From the NCBI GenBank assembly GCA_963082975.1, contig OY720349.1, positions 66,710,501-66,774,500 of the forward strand: DNA of 64,000 nt, in the 5' to 3' direction. The position numbers and the translations under genes were made by a program. Positions within the stretch are counted from its first letter, which is position 1; each line of letters opens with the position of its first letter. This document shows, piece after piece, positions 21,801 through 34,800 of this stretch. The notes beneath the pieces were generated by a model. It saw only the letters and a program-made list of their open reading frames with translations, did no database searches and was not told where the DNA came from. This DNA comes from Labia minor (Eukaryota > Arthropoda > Insecta > Dermaptera > Spongiphoridae).

Positions 21801-22279
21801 TTTTCATATTCGTCTGGTAGACTATATAATAATATTATACATAATAGTTCATCATTTATTATAAATTCAATATCTTTTAATTTTTCTATAATTTCACAAA
21901 ATGTATTTAAATAGTCATCCATATTATCACTTATATTCATTTTACTTAAAATTAGTTTCTTTAACAAATAAGCCTTTTTGGCTGGACCTTTACTTTCAAA
22001 GGTTTCCTTTAATTTATTCCATATTTCACTTGAGCTATTTAAATTTTTAACTATCCTTAATTCTCTAGGTGTTATTGATAAAATTAGATCAGACTTAGCT
22101 TTTTGGTCCAGGAGATCCCATTTTTCAATCCCTTTCGTATCTTTTTCATCAATATTTGACCTTTTTTGGTTTCCGGAGACTATGTTCCAATATCCATTTT
22201 TTACTAGGATGGCTTCCATCTGAATCTTCCAGGTATCATAGTTGTGTCGGTGTAGTGGTTCAATTTTAAGAAATTCCAT
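18875..22279 (-). CDS. Copia-type gag-pol polyprotein lacking RNase H, copy 2
   Basis: Encodes the same 1,134-residue protein as copy 1 from the first ATG (22279; the in-frame codon at 22318 is TTG). The zinc knuckle, DSG protease site, integrase HHCC and D-D35-E residues, two AT-hook-like motifs and the YVDD reverse transcriptase motif are all kept, and the RNase H region is missing at the same codons (18950-18955). The shared deletion therefore predates the 10.4-kb duplication. No frameshift or stop interrupts it, so if transcribed it could still supply gag, protease, integrase and polymerase activity; whether it can complete a cycle without another source of RNase H is doubtful. Confidence 0.95.
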   Translation of the reverse strand: MEFLKIEPLHRHNYDTWKIQMEAILVKNGYWNIVSGNQKRSNIDEKDTKGIEKWDLLDQKAKSDLILSITPRELRIVKNLNSSSEIWNKLKETFESKGPAKKAYLLKKLILSKMNISDNMDDYLNTFCEIIEKLKDIEFIINDELLCIILLYSLPDEYENFRCAIETRDTLPSLDKLKIKLLEEFECRGSQGDSSNQSNFIKNRNKNRPINKNYNFKNNPYKNNSLNKYNENNNNKYNTNKKHNFFNRDKRSTDYNKFSNLNNEIKNKIICFRCKGEGHKISQCPSKSTHMLALKVTDDKNDWILDSGCTNHMINNKELLENIRHPKLNCLTLADNSKINIDCIGDMIININNRQIELTDVLYVPKLKTNLLSVGSFTDKNFEVLFKNHNAFITNNDELMFTAKKKENGLYYLNENIKNKDKNDFSYYLNKNKLSKLDIWHKRYGHLNERDLKLITKSDQVFGLDQSILNENLNNCEICIKGKLSQTPFKNSNSQKNLEILEIIHTDICGPFRTTSIGGNKYFITFIDEASRYCEVKFLKYKSQAFEAFIEYKNYIENMTDKRIKYLQSDNGKEYINNRFNNFLKKSGIKRRLTVPYTPQQNGLSERMNKTLLEMTRCMLIQANLEHSFWAEAVITACYLRNRSPTSSLKGQIPYNILTNKKFNVSHLRTFGMRVHFLNKNNKNKLNSRTIEGIFIGYCEESKAYRVYDPMTRRVHITRDIKFINEFHNKNGDNLKYSDLLEENSKYNSLDIMIDKHNNDASLESDIDENNIDQQRGRGRPKMIKSGNRGRPRKVYQYKKSESENDEETIPSSRDSDVLSSEDELSIETTEGEVQGLNVELKIKDALLQEDSNLWKTAMRKEMITLIKNDTWTMVRKHENQNIVGSRFVLTTKNDNTKKARLVAKGYSQTYSIDYFDTYSPVARMSSVRTLMAKSIEEKWYIEQMDVEAAYLNGELEENIYMECPEGFNDILKDLVENENENIKKIALQMIKDFKKGKNILKLKKAIYGLKQSGRQWYKKLDIKLKNLGMSPLESDPCIYIKNNNNNNKNVLILIIYVDDIIVIGSNKKDINEFKKNLSNDFNMKDMGEINQFLGIKFEYDRDKNVLSMPADFLTKTVSKVKQEDCMRRLKQMN
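18948..18957 (-). other. Inferred in-frame deletion junction removing RNase H, copy 2
   Basis: Same join as copy 1 (M1109 at 18953-18955, P1110 at 18950-18952). Sharing of the exact junction supports common descent of the two copies. Confidence 0.75.
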
Positions 22280-22346
22280 TTTTAAAAAAATCCTTTTAAG
22301 ATTAAAAAATATTTCCAATTATCACCCAATTACCCGCAGTGTTTAC

Positions 22347-22360
22347 CTGGGCCCATAACC
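22347..22360 (-). other. Primer-binding site for half initiator tRNA-Met, copy 2
   Basis: GGTTATGGGCCCAG in element sense directly after the 5' LTR, complementary to the anticodon arm of initiator tRNA-Met, as in copy 1. Confidence 0.9.
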
Positions 22361-22509
22361 TGTTGGAGTTTTAAATGTGTTTAATGAAAATGCACTGTTC
22401 GAGTTTGAATGTGTTTTTAATACAAGGTGAACATTTACTCTAAGGTCATACTATAAATATATATACAGGTAAGAAGGTGCAGGGTTACCAACTTTAATAT
22501 ACTTTAACA
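22361..22509 (-). repeat. 5' LTR, copy 2
   Basis: 149 bp, identical by eye to the copy 1 LTRs, with the same A/T block (22452-22465) as candidate promoter and the same antisense CAGGTAAG. Confidence 0.93.
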
Positions 22510-22514
22510 ATTTT
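22510..22514. repeat. Target-site duplication ATTTT, copy 2 right
   Basis: Matches 18648-18652; the satellite resumes with ACATCATAAAAATATT and the diagnostic G at 22554, as after copy 1. Confidence 0.92.
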
Positions 22515-25500
22515 ACATCATAAAAATATTAAAAAAATATATTATTGATATTTGTGATGAATAATTATTTTTTTATGCCGAAAACCTAGGGTCATCCTAC
22601 GATGACCTTTCATAATTTTTACGGGAAAATTAAAAAATGAAATTTTTAAAAATAAATAATAAATTCGTTCATTTTACATCATATAAATATTAAAAAAATA
22701 TATTATTGATATTTCTGATGAATAATTATTTTTTTATACCGAAAACCTAGGGTCATCCTACGATGACCTTTCATAATTTTTACGGGAAAATTAAAAAATG
22801 AAATTTTTAAAAATAAATAATAAATTCGTTCATTTTACATCATATAAATATTAAAAAAATATATTATTGATATTTCTGATGAATAATTATTTTTTTATGC
22901 TGAAAACCTAAGGTCATCCTACAATGACCTTTCAAAATTTTTACGGGAAAATTAAAATATAAAATTTTTAAAAATAAATAATAAATTCGTACATTTTACA
23001 TCAGAAAAATATTAAAAAAATATATTATTGATATTTCTGATGAATAATTATTTTTTTAATGCCGAAAACCTAGGGTCATCCTACGATGACCTTTCATAAT
23101 TTTTACGGGAAAATTAAAAAATGAAATTTTTAGAAAATCAATAATAAATTCGTTCATTTTACATCATAAAAATATTAAAAAAATATATTATTCATATTTC
23201 TTACTAAAAATTATTTTTTTATGCCGAAACCTAGGGTCATCCTACGATGACCTTTCATAAATTTTACGGGAAAATTAAAAAATGAAATTTTTAAAAATAA
23301 ATAATAAATTCGTTCAGTTTACATCATAAAAATATTGAAAAAATATATTATTGATATTTCTGAAGAATAATTATTTTTTTTTCCGAAAACCTAGGGTCAT
23401 CCTACGATGACCTTTCATAATTTTTACGGGAAAATTAAAAAATGAAATGTTTTAAAAATAAATAATAAATTCGTTCATATAACTTCATAAAAATATTAAA
23501 AAAAATATTATTGATATTTTTGATGAATAATTATTTTTTTATGCCGAAAACCTAGTGTCATCCTACGATGACCTTTCATAATTTTTTCGGGAAAATTAAA
23601 AAATGAAATTTTTAAAAATAAATAATAAATTCGTTCATTTTACATCATATAAATATTAAAAAAATATATTATTGATATTTCTGATGAATAATTATTTTTT
23701 TATACCGAAAACCTAGGGTCATCCTACGATGACCTTTCATAATTTTTTAGGTAAAATTAAAAAATGAAATGTTTTAAAAAAAATAATAAATTCGTTCTGT
23801 TTACATCATAAAAATATTGAAAAAATATATTATTGATATTTCTGAAGAATAATTATTTTTTTTCCGAAAACCTAGGGTCATCCTACGATGACCTTTCATA
23901 ATTTTTTAGGTAAAATTAAAAAATTAAATGTTTTAAAAAAAATAATAAATTCGTTGATTTTACATCATAAAAATATTAAAAAAATATATTATTGATATTT
24001 CTGATGAATAATTATTTTATTATGCCGAACACCTAGGGTCATCCTACGATGACCTTTCATAATTTTTACGGGAAAATTAAAAAATGAAATTTTTAAAAAT
24101 AAATAATAAATTCGTACATTTTACATCAGAAAAATATTAAAAAAATATATTATTGATATTTCTGATGAATAATTATTTTTTTATGCCGAAAACCTAGGGT
24201 CATCCTAAGATGACCTTTCATAATTTTTACGCGAAACTTAAAAAATGAAATTTTTAAAAATAAATAATAAATTCGTTCATTTTACATCATATAAATATTA
24301 AAAAAATATATTATTGATATTTCTGATGAATAATTATTTTTTTATGCCGAAAACCTAAGGTCATCCTACGATGACCTTTCATAATTTTTAAGGGAAAATT
24401 AAAATATGAAATTTTTAAAAATAAATAATAAATTCGTTCATTTAACTTCATAAAAATATTAAAAAAATATATTATTGATATTTCTGATGAATAATTATTT
24501 TTTTATGCCGAAAACCTAGGGTCATCCTACGATGACCTATCATAATTTTTTCGGTATAATTAAAAAATGAAATATTTAAAAAAAAATAATAAATTTGTAC
24601 ATTTTACATCAGAAAAATATTAAAAAAATATATTATTGATATTTCTGATGAATAATTATTTTTTTATGCCGAAAACCTAGGGTCATCCTAAGATGACCTT
24701 TCATAATTTTTACGGGAAACTTAAAAAATGAAATTTTTAAAAATAAATAATAAATTCGTTCATTTTACATCATATAAATATTAAAAAAATATATTATTGA
24801 TATTTCTGATGAATAATTATTTTTTTTCCGAAAACCTAGGGTCATCCTACGATGACGTTTCATAATTTTTTCGGTAAAATTAAAAAATGAAATGTTTTAA
24901 AAAAAATAATAAATTCGTTCTGTTTACATCATAAAAATATTGAAAAAATATATTATTGATATTTTTGATGAATAATTATTTTTTTATGCCGAAAACCTAA
25001 GGTCATCCTACGATGAACTTTCATAATTTTTAAGGGAAAATTAAAATATGAAATTTTTAAAAATAAATAATAAATTCGTTCATTTAACTTCATAAAAATA
25101 TTAAAAAAATATATTATTGATATTTCTGATGAATAATTATTTTTTTATGCCGAAAACCTAGGGTCATCCTACGATGACCTTTCATAATTTTTTCGGTATA
25201 ATTAAAAAATGAAATATTTTAAAAAAAATAATAAATTTGTACATTTTACATCAGAAAAATATTAAAAAAATATATTATTGATATTTCTGATGAATAATTA
25301 TTTTTTTATGACGAAATCCTAGGGTCATCCTACGATGACCTTTCATAATTTTTACGGGAAAATTAAAAAATGAAATGTTTTAAAAATAAATAATAAATTC
25401 GTTCATATAACTTCATAAAAATATTAAAAAAAATATTATTGATATTTTTGATGAATAATTATTTTTTTATGCCGAAAACCTAGTGTCATCCTACGATGAC

Positions 25501-27168
25501 CTTTCATAATTTTTACGGGAAAATTAAAAAATGAAATTTTTAAAAATAAATAATAAATTCGTTCATTTTACATCATATAAATATTAAAAAAATATATTAT
25601 TGATATTTCTGATGAATAATTATTTTTTTATACCGAAAACCTAGGGTCATCCTACGATGACCTTTCATAATTTTTTAGGTAAAATTAAAAAATGAAATGT
25701 TTTAAAAAAAATAATAAATTCGTTCTGTTTACATCATAAAAATATTGAAAAAATATATTATTGATATTTCTGAAGAATAATTATTTTTTTTCCGAAAACC
25801 TAGGGTCATCCTACGATGACCTTTCATAATTTTTTAGGTAAAATTAAAAAATTAAATGTTTTAAAAAAAATAATAAATTCGTTCATTTTACATCATAAAA
25901 ATATTAAAAAAATATATTATTGATATTTCTGATGAATAATTATTTTATTATGCCGAACACCTAGGGTCATCCTACGATGACCTTTCATAATTTTTACGGG
26001 AAAATTAAAAAATGAAATTTTTAAAAATAAATAATAAATTCGTACAATTTACATCAGAAAAATATTAAAAAAATATATTATTGATATTTCTGATGAATAA
26101 TTATTTTTTTATGCCGAAAACCTAGGGTCATCCTAAGATGACCTTTCATAATTTTTACGCGAAACTTAAAAAATGAAATTTTTAAAAATAAATAATAAAT
26201 TCGTTCATTTTACATCATATAAATATTAAAAAAATATATTATTGATATTTCTGATGAATAATTATTTTTTTATGCCGAAAACCTAAGGTCATCCTACGAT
26301 GACCTTTCATAATTTTTAAGGGAAAATTAAAATATGAAATTTTTAAAAATAAATAATAAATTCGTTCATTTAACTTCATAAAAATATTAAAAAAATATAT
26401 TATTGATATTTCTGATGAATAATTATTTTTTTATGCCGAAAACCTAGGGTCATCCTAAGATGACCTTTCATAATTATTACGGGAAACTCTAAAAATGAAA
26501 TTTTTAAAAATAAATAATAAATTCGTTCATTTTACATCATATAAATATTAAAAAAATATATTATTGATATTTCTGATGAATAATTATTTTTTTTCCGAAA
26601 ACCTAGGGTCATCCTACGATGACGTTTCATAATTTTTTCGGTAAAATTAAAAAATGAAATGTTTTAAAAAAAATAATAAATTCGTTCTGTTTACATCATA
26701 AAAATATTGAAAAAATATATTATTGATATTTTTGATGAATAATTATTTTTTTATGCCGAAAACCTAAGGTCATCCTACGATGAACTTTCATAATTTTTAA
26801 GGGAAAATTAAAATATGAAATTTTTAAAAATAAATAATAAATTCGTTCATTTAACTTCATAAAAATATTAAAAAAATATATTATTGATATTTCTGAAGAA
26901 TAATTATTTTTTTATGCCGAAAACCTAGGGTCATCCTACGATTACCTTTCATAATTTTTTAGGTAAAATTAAAAAATGAAATGTTTTAAAAAAAATAATA
27001 AATTCGTTCTGTTTACATCATAAAAATATTGAAAAAATATATTATTGATATTTCTGAAGAATAATTATTTTTTTTCCGAAAACCTAGGGTCATCCTACGA
27101 TGACCTTTCATAATTTTTTAGGTAAAATTAAAAAATTAAATGTTTTAAAAAAAATAATAAATTCGTTC

Positions 27169-27173
27169 ATTTT
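27169..27173. other. Paralogous empty insertion site 1
   Basis: A single ATTTT at the position where the retrotransposon is inserted in the two left-hand blocks. The preceding monomer (TTTCCG box, TTTAGGTAAAATTAAAAAATT, AAATGTTTT) is the same as before both insertions. The following monomer carries the same rare G (27213), 40 bases beyond the ATTTT, as after both insertions (12107, 22554). It represents the uninterrupted state. Confidence 0.85.
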
Positions 27174-30100
27174 ACATCATAAAAATATTAAAAAAATATA
27201 TTATTGATATTTGTGATGAATAATTATTTTTTTATGCCGAAAACCTAGGGTCATCCTACGATGACCTTTCATAATTTTTACGGGAAAATTAAAAAATGAA
27301 ATTTTTAAAAATAAATAATAAATTCGTACATTTTACATCATAAAAATATTAAAAAAATATATTATTGATATTTCTGATGAATAATTATTTTTTTATGCCG
27401 AAAACCTAGGGTCATCCTACGATGACCTTTCATAATTTTTACGGGAAAATTAAAAAATGAAATTTTTAAAAATAAATAATAAATTCGTTCATTTTACATC
27501 ATATAAATATTAAAAAAATATATTATTGATATTTCTGAAGAATAATTATTTTTTTTCCGAAAACCTAGGGTCATCCTACGATGACCTTTCATAATTTTTT
27601 AGGTAAAATTAAAAAATGAAATTTTTAAAAATAAATAATAAATTCGTTCATTTTACATCATAAAAATATTAAAAAAATATATTATTGATATTTCTGATGA
27701 ATAATTATTTTTTTATGCCGAAAACCTAGGGTCATCCTACGATGACCTTTCATAATTTTTACGGGAAAATTAAAAAATTAAATTTTTAAAAATAAATAAT
27801 AAATTCGTTCATTTTACATCATATAATATTAAAAAAATATATTATTGATATTTCTGATGAATAATTATTTTTTTATGCCGAAAACCTAGGGTCATCCTAC
27901 GATGACCTTTCATAATTTTTACGGGAAAATTAAAAAATGAAATTTTTAAAAATAAATAATAAATTCGTTCATTTTACATCATATAAATATTAAAAAAATA
28001 TATTATTGATATTTCTGAAGAATAATTATTTTTTTATGCAGAAAACCTAAGGTCATCCTACAATGACCTTTCATAATTTTTAAGGGAAAATTAAAATATG
28101 AAATTTTTAAAAATAAATAATAAATTCGTTCATTTAACTTCATAAAAATATTAAAAAAAATATTATTGATATTTTTGATGAATAATTATTTTTTTATGCC
28201 GAAAACCTAGGGTCATCCTACGATGACCTTTCATAATTTTTACGGGAAAATTAAAAAATGAAATTTTTAAAAATAAATAATAAATTCGTTCATTTTACAT
28301 CATATAAATATTAAAAAAATATATTATTGATATTTCTGATGAATAATTATTTTTTTATACCGAAAACCTAGGGTCATCCTACGATGACCTTTCATAATTT
28401 TTACGGGAAAATTAAAAAATGAAATTTTTAAAAATAAATAATAAATTCGTTCATTTTACATCATATAAATATTAAAAAAATATATTATTGATATTTCTGA
28501 TGAATAATTATTTTTTTATGCAGAAAACCTAAGGTCATCCTACAATGACCTTTCAAAATTTTTACGGGAAAATTAAAATATAAAATTTTTAAAAATAAAT
28601 AATAAATTCGTACATTTTACATCAGAAAAATATTAAAAAAATATATTATTGATATTTCTGATGAATAATTATTTTTTTAATGCCGAAAACCTAGGGTCAT
28701 CCTACGATGACCTTTCATAATTTTTACGGGAAATTTAAAAAATGAAATTTTTAGAAAATCAATAATAAATTCGTTCATTTTACATCATAAAAATATTAAA
28801 AAAATATATTTTTCATATTTCTTACTAAAAATTATTTTTTTATGCCGAAACCTAGGGTCATCCTACGATGACCTTTCATAATTTTTACGGGAACATTAAA
28901 AAATGAAATTTTTAAAAATAAATAATAAATTCGTTCAGTTTACATCATAAAAATATTGAAAAAATATATTATTGATATTTCTGAAGAATAATTATTTTTT
29001 TTTCCGAAAACCTAGGGTCATCCTACGATGACCTTTCATAATTTTTACGGGAAAATTAAAAAATGAAATGTTTTAAAAATAAATAATAAATTCGTTTATA
29101 TAACTTCATAAAAATATTAAAAAAAATATTATTGATATTTTTGATGAATAATTATTTTTTTATGCCGAAAACCTAGTGTCATCCTACGATGACCTTTCAT
29201 AATTTTTACGGGAAAATTAAACAATGAAATTTTTAAAAATAAATAATAAATTCGTTCATTTTACATCATATAAATATTAAAAAAATATATTATTGATATT
29301 TTTGATGAATAATTATTTTTTTATACCGAAAACCTAGGGTCATCCTACGATGACCTTTCATAATTTTTAAGGGAAAATAAAATATGAAATTTTTAAAAAT
29401 AAATAATAAACTCGTTCATTTAACTTCATAAAAATATTAAAAAAAATATTATTGATATTTTTGATGAATAATTATTTTTTTATACCGAAAACCTAGGGTC
29501 ATCCTACGATGACCTTTCATAATTTTTACGGGAAAATTAAAAAATGAAATTTTTAAAAATAAATAATAAATTCGTTCATTTTACATCATTTAAATATTAA
29601 AAAAATATATTATTGATATTTCTGATGAATAATTATTTTTTTTCCGAAAACCTAGGGTCATCCTACGATGACGTTTCATAATTTTTTCGGTAAAATTAAA
29701 AAATGAAATGTTTTAAAAAAAATAATAAATTCGTTCTGTTTACATCATAAAAATATTGAAAAAATATATTATTGATATTTTTGATGAATAATTATTTTTT
29801 TATGCCCAAAACCTAAGGTCATCCTACGATGAACTTTCATAATTTTTAAGGGAAAATTAAAATATGAAATTTTTAAAAATAAATAATAAATTCGTTCATT
29901 TAACTTCATAAAAATATTAAAAAAATATATTATTGATATTTCTGATGAATAATTATTTTTTTATGCCGAAAACCTAGGGTCATCCTACGATGACCTTTCA
30001 TAATTTTTTCGGTATAATTAAAAAATGAAATATTTTAAAAAAAATAATAAATTTGTACATTTTACATCAGAAAAATATTAAAAAAATATATTATTGATAT

Positions 30101-31800
30101 TTCTGATGAATAATTATTTTTTTATGCCGAAAAACTAGGGTCATCCTACGATGACCTTTCATAATTTTTACGGGAAAATTAAAAAATGAAATTTTTAAAA
30201 ATAAATAATAAATTCGTACATTTTACATCAGAAAAATATTAAAAAAATATATTATTGATATTTCTGATGAATAATTATTTTTTTATGACGAAATCCTAGG
30301 GTCATCCTACGATGACCTTTCATAATTTTTACGGGAAAATTAAAAAATGAAATTTTTAAAAATAAATAAGAAATTCGTTCATTTTATTCATAAAAATATT
30401 AAAAAAATATATTATTGATATTTCTGATGAATAATTATTTTTTTATGCCGAAAACCTAGGGTCATCCTACGATGACCTTTCATAATTTTTACGGGAAAAT
30501 TAAAAAATGAAATTTTTAAAAATAAATAATAAATTCGTACATTTTACATCATAAAAATATTAAAAAAATATATTATTGATATTTCTGATGAATAATTATT
30601 TTTTTATGCCGAAAACCTAGGGTCATCCTACGATGACCTTTCATAATTTTTACGGGAAAATTAAAAAATGAAATTTTTAAAAATAAATAATAAATTCGTT
30701 CAGTTTACATCATAAAAATATTGAAAAAATATATTATTGATATTTCTGAAGAATAATTATTTTTTTTTCCGAAAACCTAGGGTCATCCTACGATGACCTT
30801 TCATAATTTTTACGGGAAAATTAAAAAATGAAATGTTTTAAAAATAAATAATAAATTCGTTTATATAACTTCATAAAAATATTAAAAAAAATATTATTGA
30901 TATTTTTGATGAATAATTATTTTTTTATGCCGAAAACCTAGTGTCATCCTACGATGACCTTTCATAATTTTTACGGGAAAATTAAACAATGAAATTTTTA
31001 AAAATAAATAATAAATTCGTTCATTTTACATCATATAAATATTAAAAAAATATATTATTGATATTTTTGATGAATAATTATTTTTTTATACCGAAAACCT
31101 AGGGTCATCCTACGATGACCTTTCATAATTTTTAAGGGAAAATTAAAATATGAAATTTTTAAAAATAAATAATAAACTCGTTCATTTAACTTCATAAAAA
31201 TATTAAAAAAAATATTATTGATATTTTTGATGAATAATTATTTTTTTATACCGAAAACCTAGGGTCATCCTACGATGACCTTTCATAATTTTTACGGGAA
31301 AATTAAAAAATGAAATTTTTAAAAATAAATAATAAATTCGTTCATTTTACATCATATAAATATTAAAAAAATATATTATTGATATTTCTGATGAATAATT
31401 ATTTTTTTATGTAGAAAACCTAAGGTCATCCTACAATGACCTTTCATAATTTTTACGGGAAAATTAAAATATAAAATTTTTAAAAATAAATAATAAATTC
31501 GTACATTTTACATCAGAAAAATATTAAAAAAATATATTATTGATATTTCTGATGAATAATTATTTTTATATGCCGAAAACCTAGGGTCATCCTACGATGA
31601 CCTTTCATAATTTTTACGGGAAAATTAAAAAATGAAATTTTTAAAAATAAATAATAAATTCGTTCATTTTACATCATAAAAATATTAAAAAAATATATTA
31701 TTGATATTTCTGATAATTATTTTTTTAATGCCGAAAACCTAGGGTCATCCTACGATGACCTTTCATAATTTTTACGGGAAAATTAAAAAATGAAATTTTT

Positions 31801-34800
31801 AGAAAATCAATAATAAATTCGTTCATTTTACATCATAAAAATATTAAAAAAATATATTATTCATATTTCTTACTAAAAATTATTTTTTTATGCCGAAACC
31901 TAGGGTCATCCTACGATGACCTTTCATAATTTTTACGGGAAAATTAAAAAATGAAATTTTTAAAAATAAATAATAAATTCGTTCAGTTTACATCATAAAA
32001 ATATTGAAAAAATATATTATTGATATTTCTGAAGAATAATTATTTTTTTTTCCGAAAACCTAGGGTCATCCTACGATGACCTTTCATAATTTTTACGGGA
32101 AAATTAAAAAATGAAATGTTTTAAAAATAAATAATAAATTCTTTCATATAACTTCATAAAAATATTAAAAAAAATATTATTGATATTTTTGATGAATAAT
32201 TATTTTTTTATGCCGAAAACCTAGTGTCATCCTACGATGACCTTTCATAATTTTTACGGGAAAATTAAAAAATGAAATTTTTAAAAATAAATAATAAATT
32301 CGTTCATTTTACATCATATAAATATTAAAAAAATATATTATTGATATTTCTGATGAATAATTATTTTTTTATACCGAAAACCTAGGGTCATCCTACGATG
32401 ACCTTTCATAATTTTTTAGGTAAAATTAAAAAATGAAATGTTTTAAAAAAAATAATAAATTCGTTCTGTTTACATCATAAAAATATTGAAAAAATATATT
32501 ATTGATATTTCTGAAGAATAAATATTTTTTTTCCGAAAACCTAGGGTCATCCTACGATGACCTTTCATAATTTTTAAGGTAAAATTAAAAAATTAAATGT
32601 TTTAAAAAAAATAATAAATTCGTTCATTTTACATCATAAAAATATTAAAAAAATATATTATTGATATTTCTGATGAATAATTATTTTATTATGCCGAACA
32701 CCTAGGGTCATCCTACGATGACCTTTCATAATTTTTACGGGAAAATTAAAAAATGAAATTTTTAAAAATAAATAATAAATTCGTACATTTTACATCAGAA
32801 AAATATTAAAAAAATATATTATTGATATTTCTGATGAATAATTATTTTTTATGCCGAAACCCTAGGGTCATCCTAAGATGACCTTTCATAATTTTTACGC
32901 GAAACTTAAAAAATGAAATTTTTAAAAATAAATAATAAATTCGTTCATTTTACATCATATAAATATTAAAAAAATATATTATTGATATTTCTGATGAATA
33001 ATTATTTTTTTATGCCGAAAACCTAAGGTCATCCTACGATGACCTTTCATAATTTTTAAGGGAAAGTTAAAATATGAAATTTTTAAAAATAAATAATAAA
33101 TTCGTTCATTTAACTTCATAAAAATATTAAAAAAATATATTATTGATATTTCTGATGAATAATTATTTTTTTATGCCGAAAACCTAGGGTCATCCTACGA
33201 TGACCTATCATAATTTTTTCGGTATAATTAAAAAATGAAATATTTTAAAAAAAATAATAAATTTGTACATTTTACATCAGAAAAATATTAAAAAAATATA
33301 TTATTGATATTTCTGATGAATAATTATTTTTTTATGCCGAAAACCTAGGGTCATCCTAAGATGACCTTTCATAATTTTTACGGGAAACTTAAAAAATGAA
33401 ATTTTTAAAAATAAATAATAAATTCGTTCATTTTACATCATATAAATATTAAAAAAATATATTATTGATATTTCTGATGAATAATTATTTTTTTTCCGAA
33501 AACCTAGGGTCATCCTACGATGACGTTTCATAATTTTTTCGGTAAAATTAAAAAATGAAATGTTTTAAAAAAAATAATAAATTCGTTCTGTTTACATCAT
33601 AAAAATATTGAAAAAATATATTATTGATATTTTTGATGAATAATTATTTTTTTATGCCGAAAACCTAAGGTCATCCTACGATGAACTTTCATAATTTTTA
33701 AGGGAAAATTAAAATATGAAATTTTTAAAAATAAATAATAAATTCGTTCATTTAACTTCATAAAAATATTAAAAAAATATATTATTGATATTTCTGATGA
33801 ATAATTATTTTTTTATGCCAAAACCTAGGGTCATCCTACGATGACCTTTCATAATTTTTTAGGTAAAATTAAAAAATGAAATGTTTTAAAAAAAATAATA
33901 AATTCGTTCTGTTTACATCATAAAAATATTGAAAAAATATATTATTGATATTTCTGAAGAATAATTATTTTTTTTCCGAAAACCTAGGGTCATCCTACGA
34001 TGACCTTTCATAATTTTTTAGGTAAAATTAAAAAATTAAATGTTTTAAAAAAAATAATAAATTCGTTCATTTTACATCATAAAAATATTAAAAAAATATA
34101 TTATTGATATTTCTGATGAATAATTATTTTTTTATTCCGAAAACCTAGGGTCATCCTACGATGACCTTTCATAATTTTTACGGGAAAATTAAAAAATGAA
34201 ATTTTTAAAAATAAATAATAAATTCGTTCATTTTACATCATAAAAATATTAAAAAAATATATTATTGATATTTCTGATGAATAATTATTTTTTTAATGCC
34301 GAAAACCTAGGGTCATCCTAAGATGACCTTTCATAATTTTTACGGGAAAATTAAAAAATGAAATTTTTAGAAAATCAATAATAAATTCGTTCATTTTACA
34401 TCATAACAATATTAAAAAAATATATTATTCATATTTCTTACTAAAAATTATTTTATTATGCCGAAACCTAGGGTCATCCTACGATGACCTTTCATAATTT
34501 TTACGGGAAAATTAAAAAATGAAATTTTTAAAAATAAATAATAAATTCGTTCATTTTACATCATAAATATATTAAAAAAATATATTATTGATATTTCTGA
34601 TGAATAATTATTTTTTTATGCCGAAAACCTAGGGTCAACCTACGATGACCTTTCATAATTATTACGGGAAAATTAAAAAATGAAATTTTTAAAAATAAAT
34701 AATAAATTCGTTCATTTTACATCATATAAATATTAAAAAAATATATTATTGATATTTCTGAAGAATAATTATTTTTTTATGCAGAAAACCTAAGGTCATC

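Larger units (their letters stand above)
18653..22509 (-). mobile_element. Ty1/copia LTR retrotransposon, copy 2 (segmental duplicate of copy 1)
   Basis: Same 3,857-bp structure, orientation, LTRs, primer-binding site, polypurine tract and protein as copy 1, displaced by exactly 10,447 bp. Identical target duplication, target position and flanks on both sides show it arose by duplication of DNA already holding the element rather than by a second retrotransposition. I saw no base difference between the copies, which indicates recent duplication, active homogenisation, or an assembly duplication. Confidence 0.95.
6562..27216. repeat. Tandem duplication of a 10.4-kb block carrying the retrotransposon
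   Basis: Positions about 6562-16936 recur at about 17009-27216. From 6562 to about 13380 the shift is exactly 10,447 bp, shown by both retrotransposons, all flanking monomer variants (for example AAAAGCTAGGG near 7473 and 17920) and the ATATTTGTGATG monomer at 12101 and 22548. After about 13550 the shift is 10,286 bp, because the first copy holds one extra 161-bp monomer; a rare GATTACC variant at 16654 and 26940 confirms this second shift. Left of about 6560 the order no longer matches (CCTAGTGTC monomer versus an AAGATGACC monomer). The edges are uncertain by tens of bases because the monomers are so alike. Confidence 0.88.

Noticed and set aside
18653..22509. Second independent retrotransposition into the same site
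   Set aside because: Identical flanks for kilobases on both sides and a constant 10,447-bp shift favour duplication of an existing insertion.
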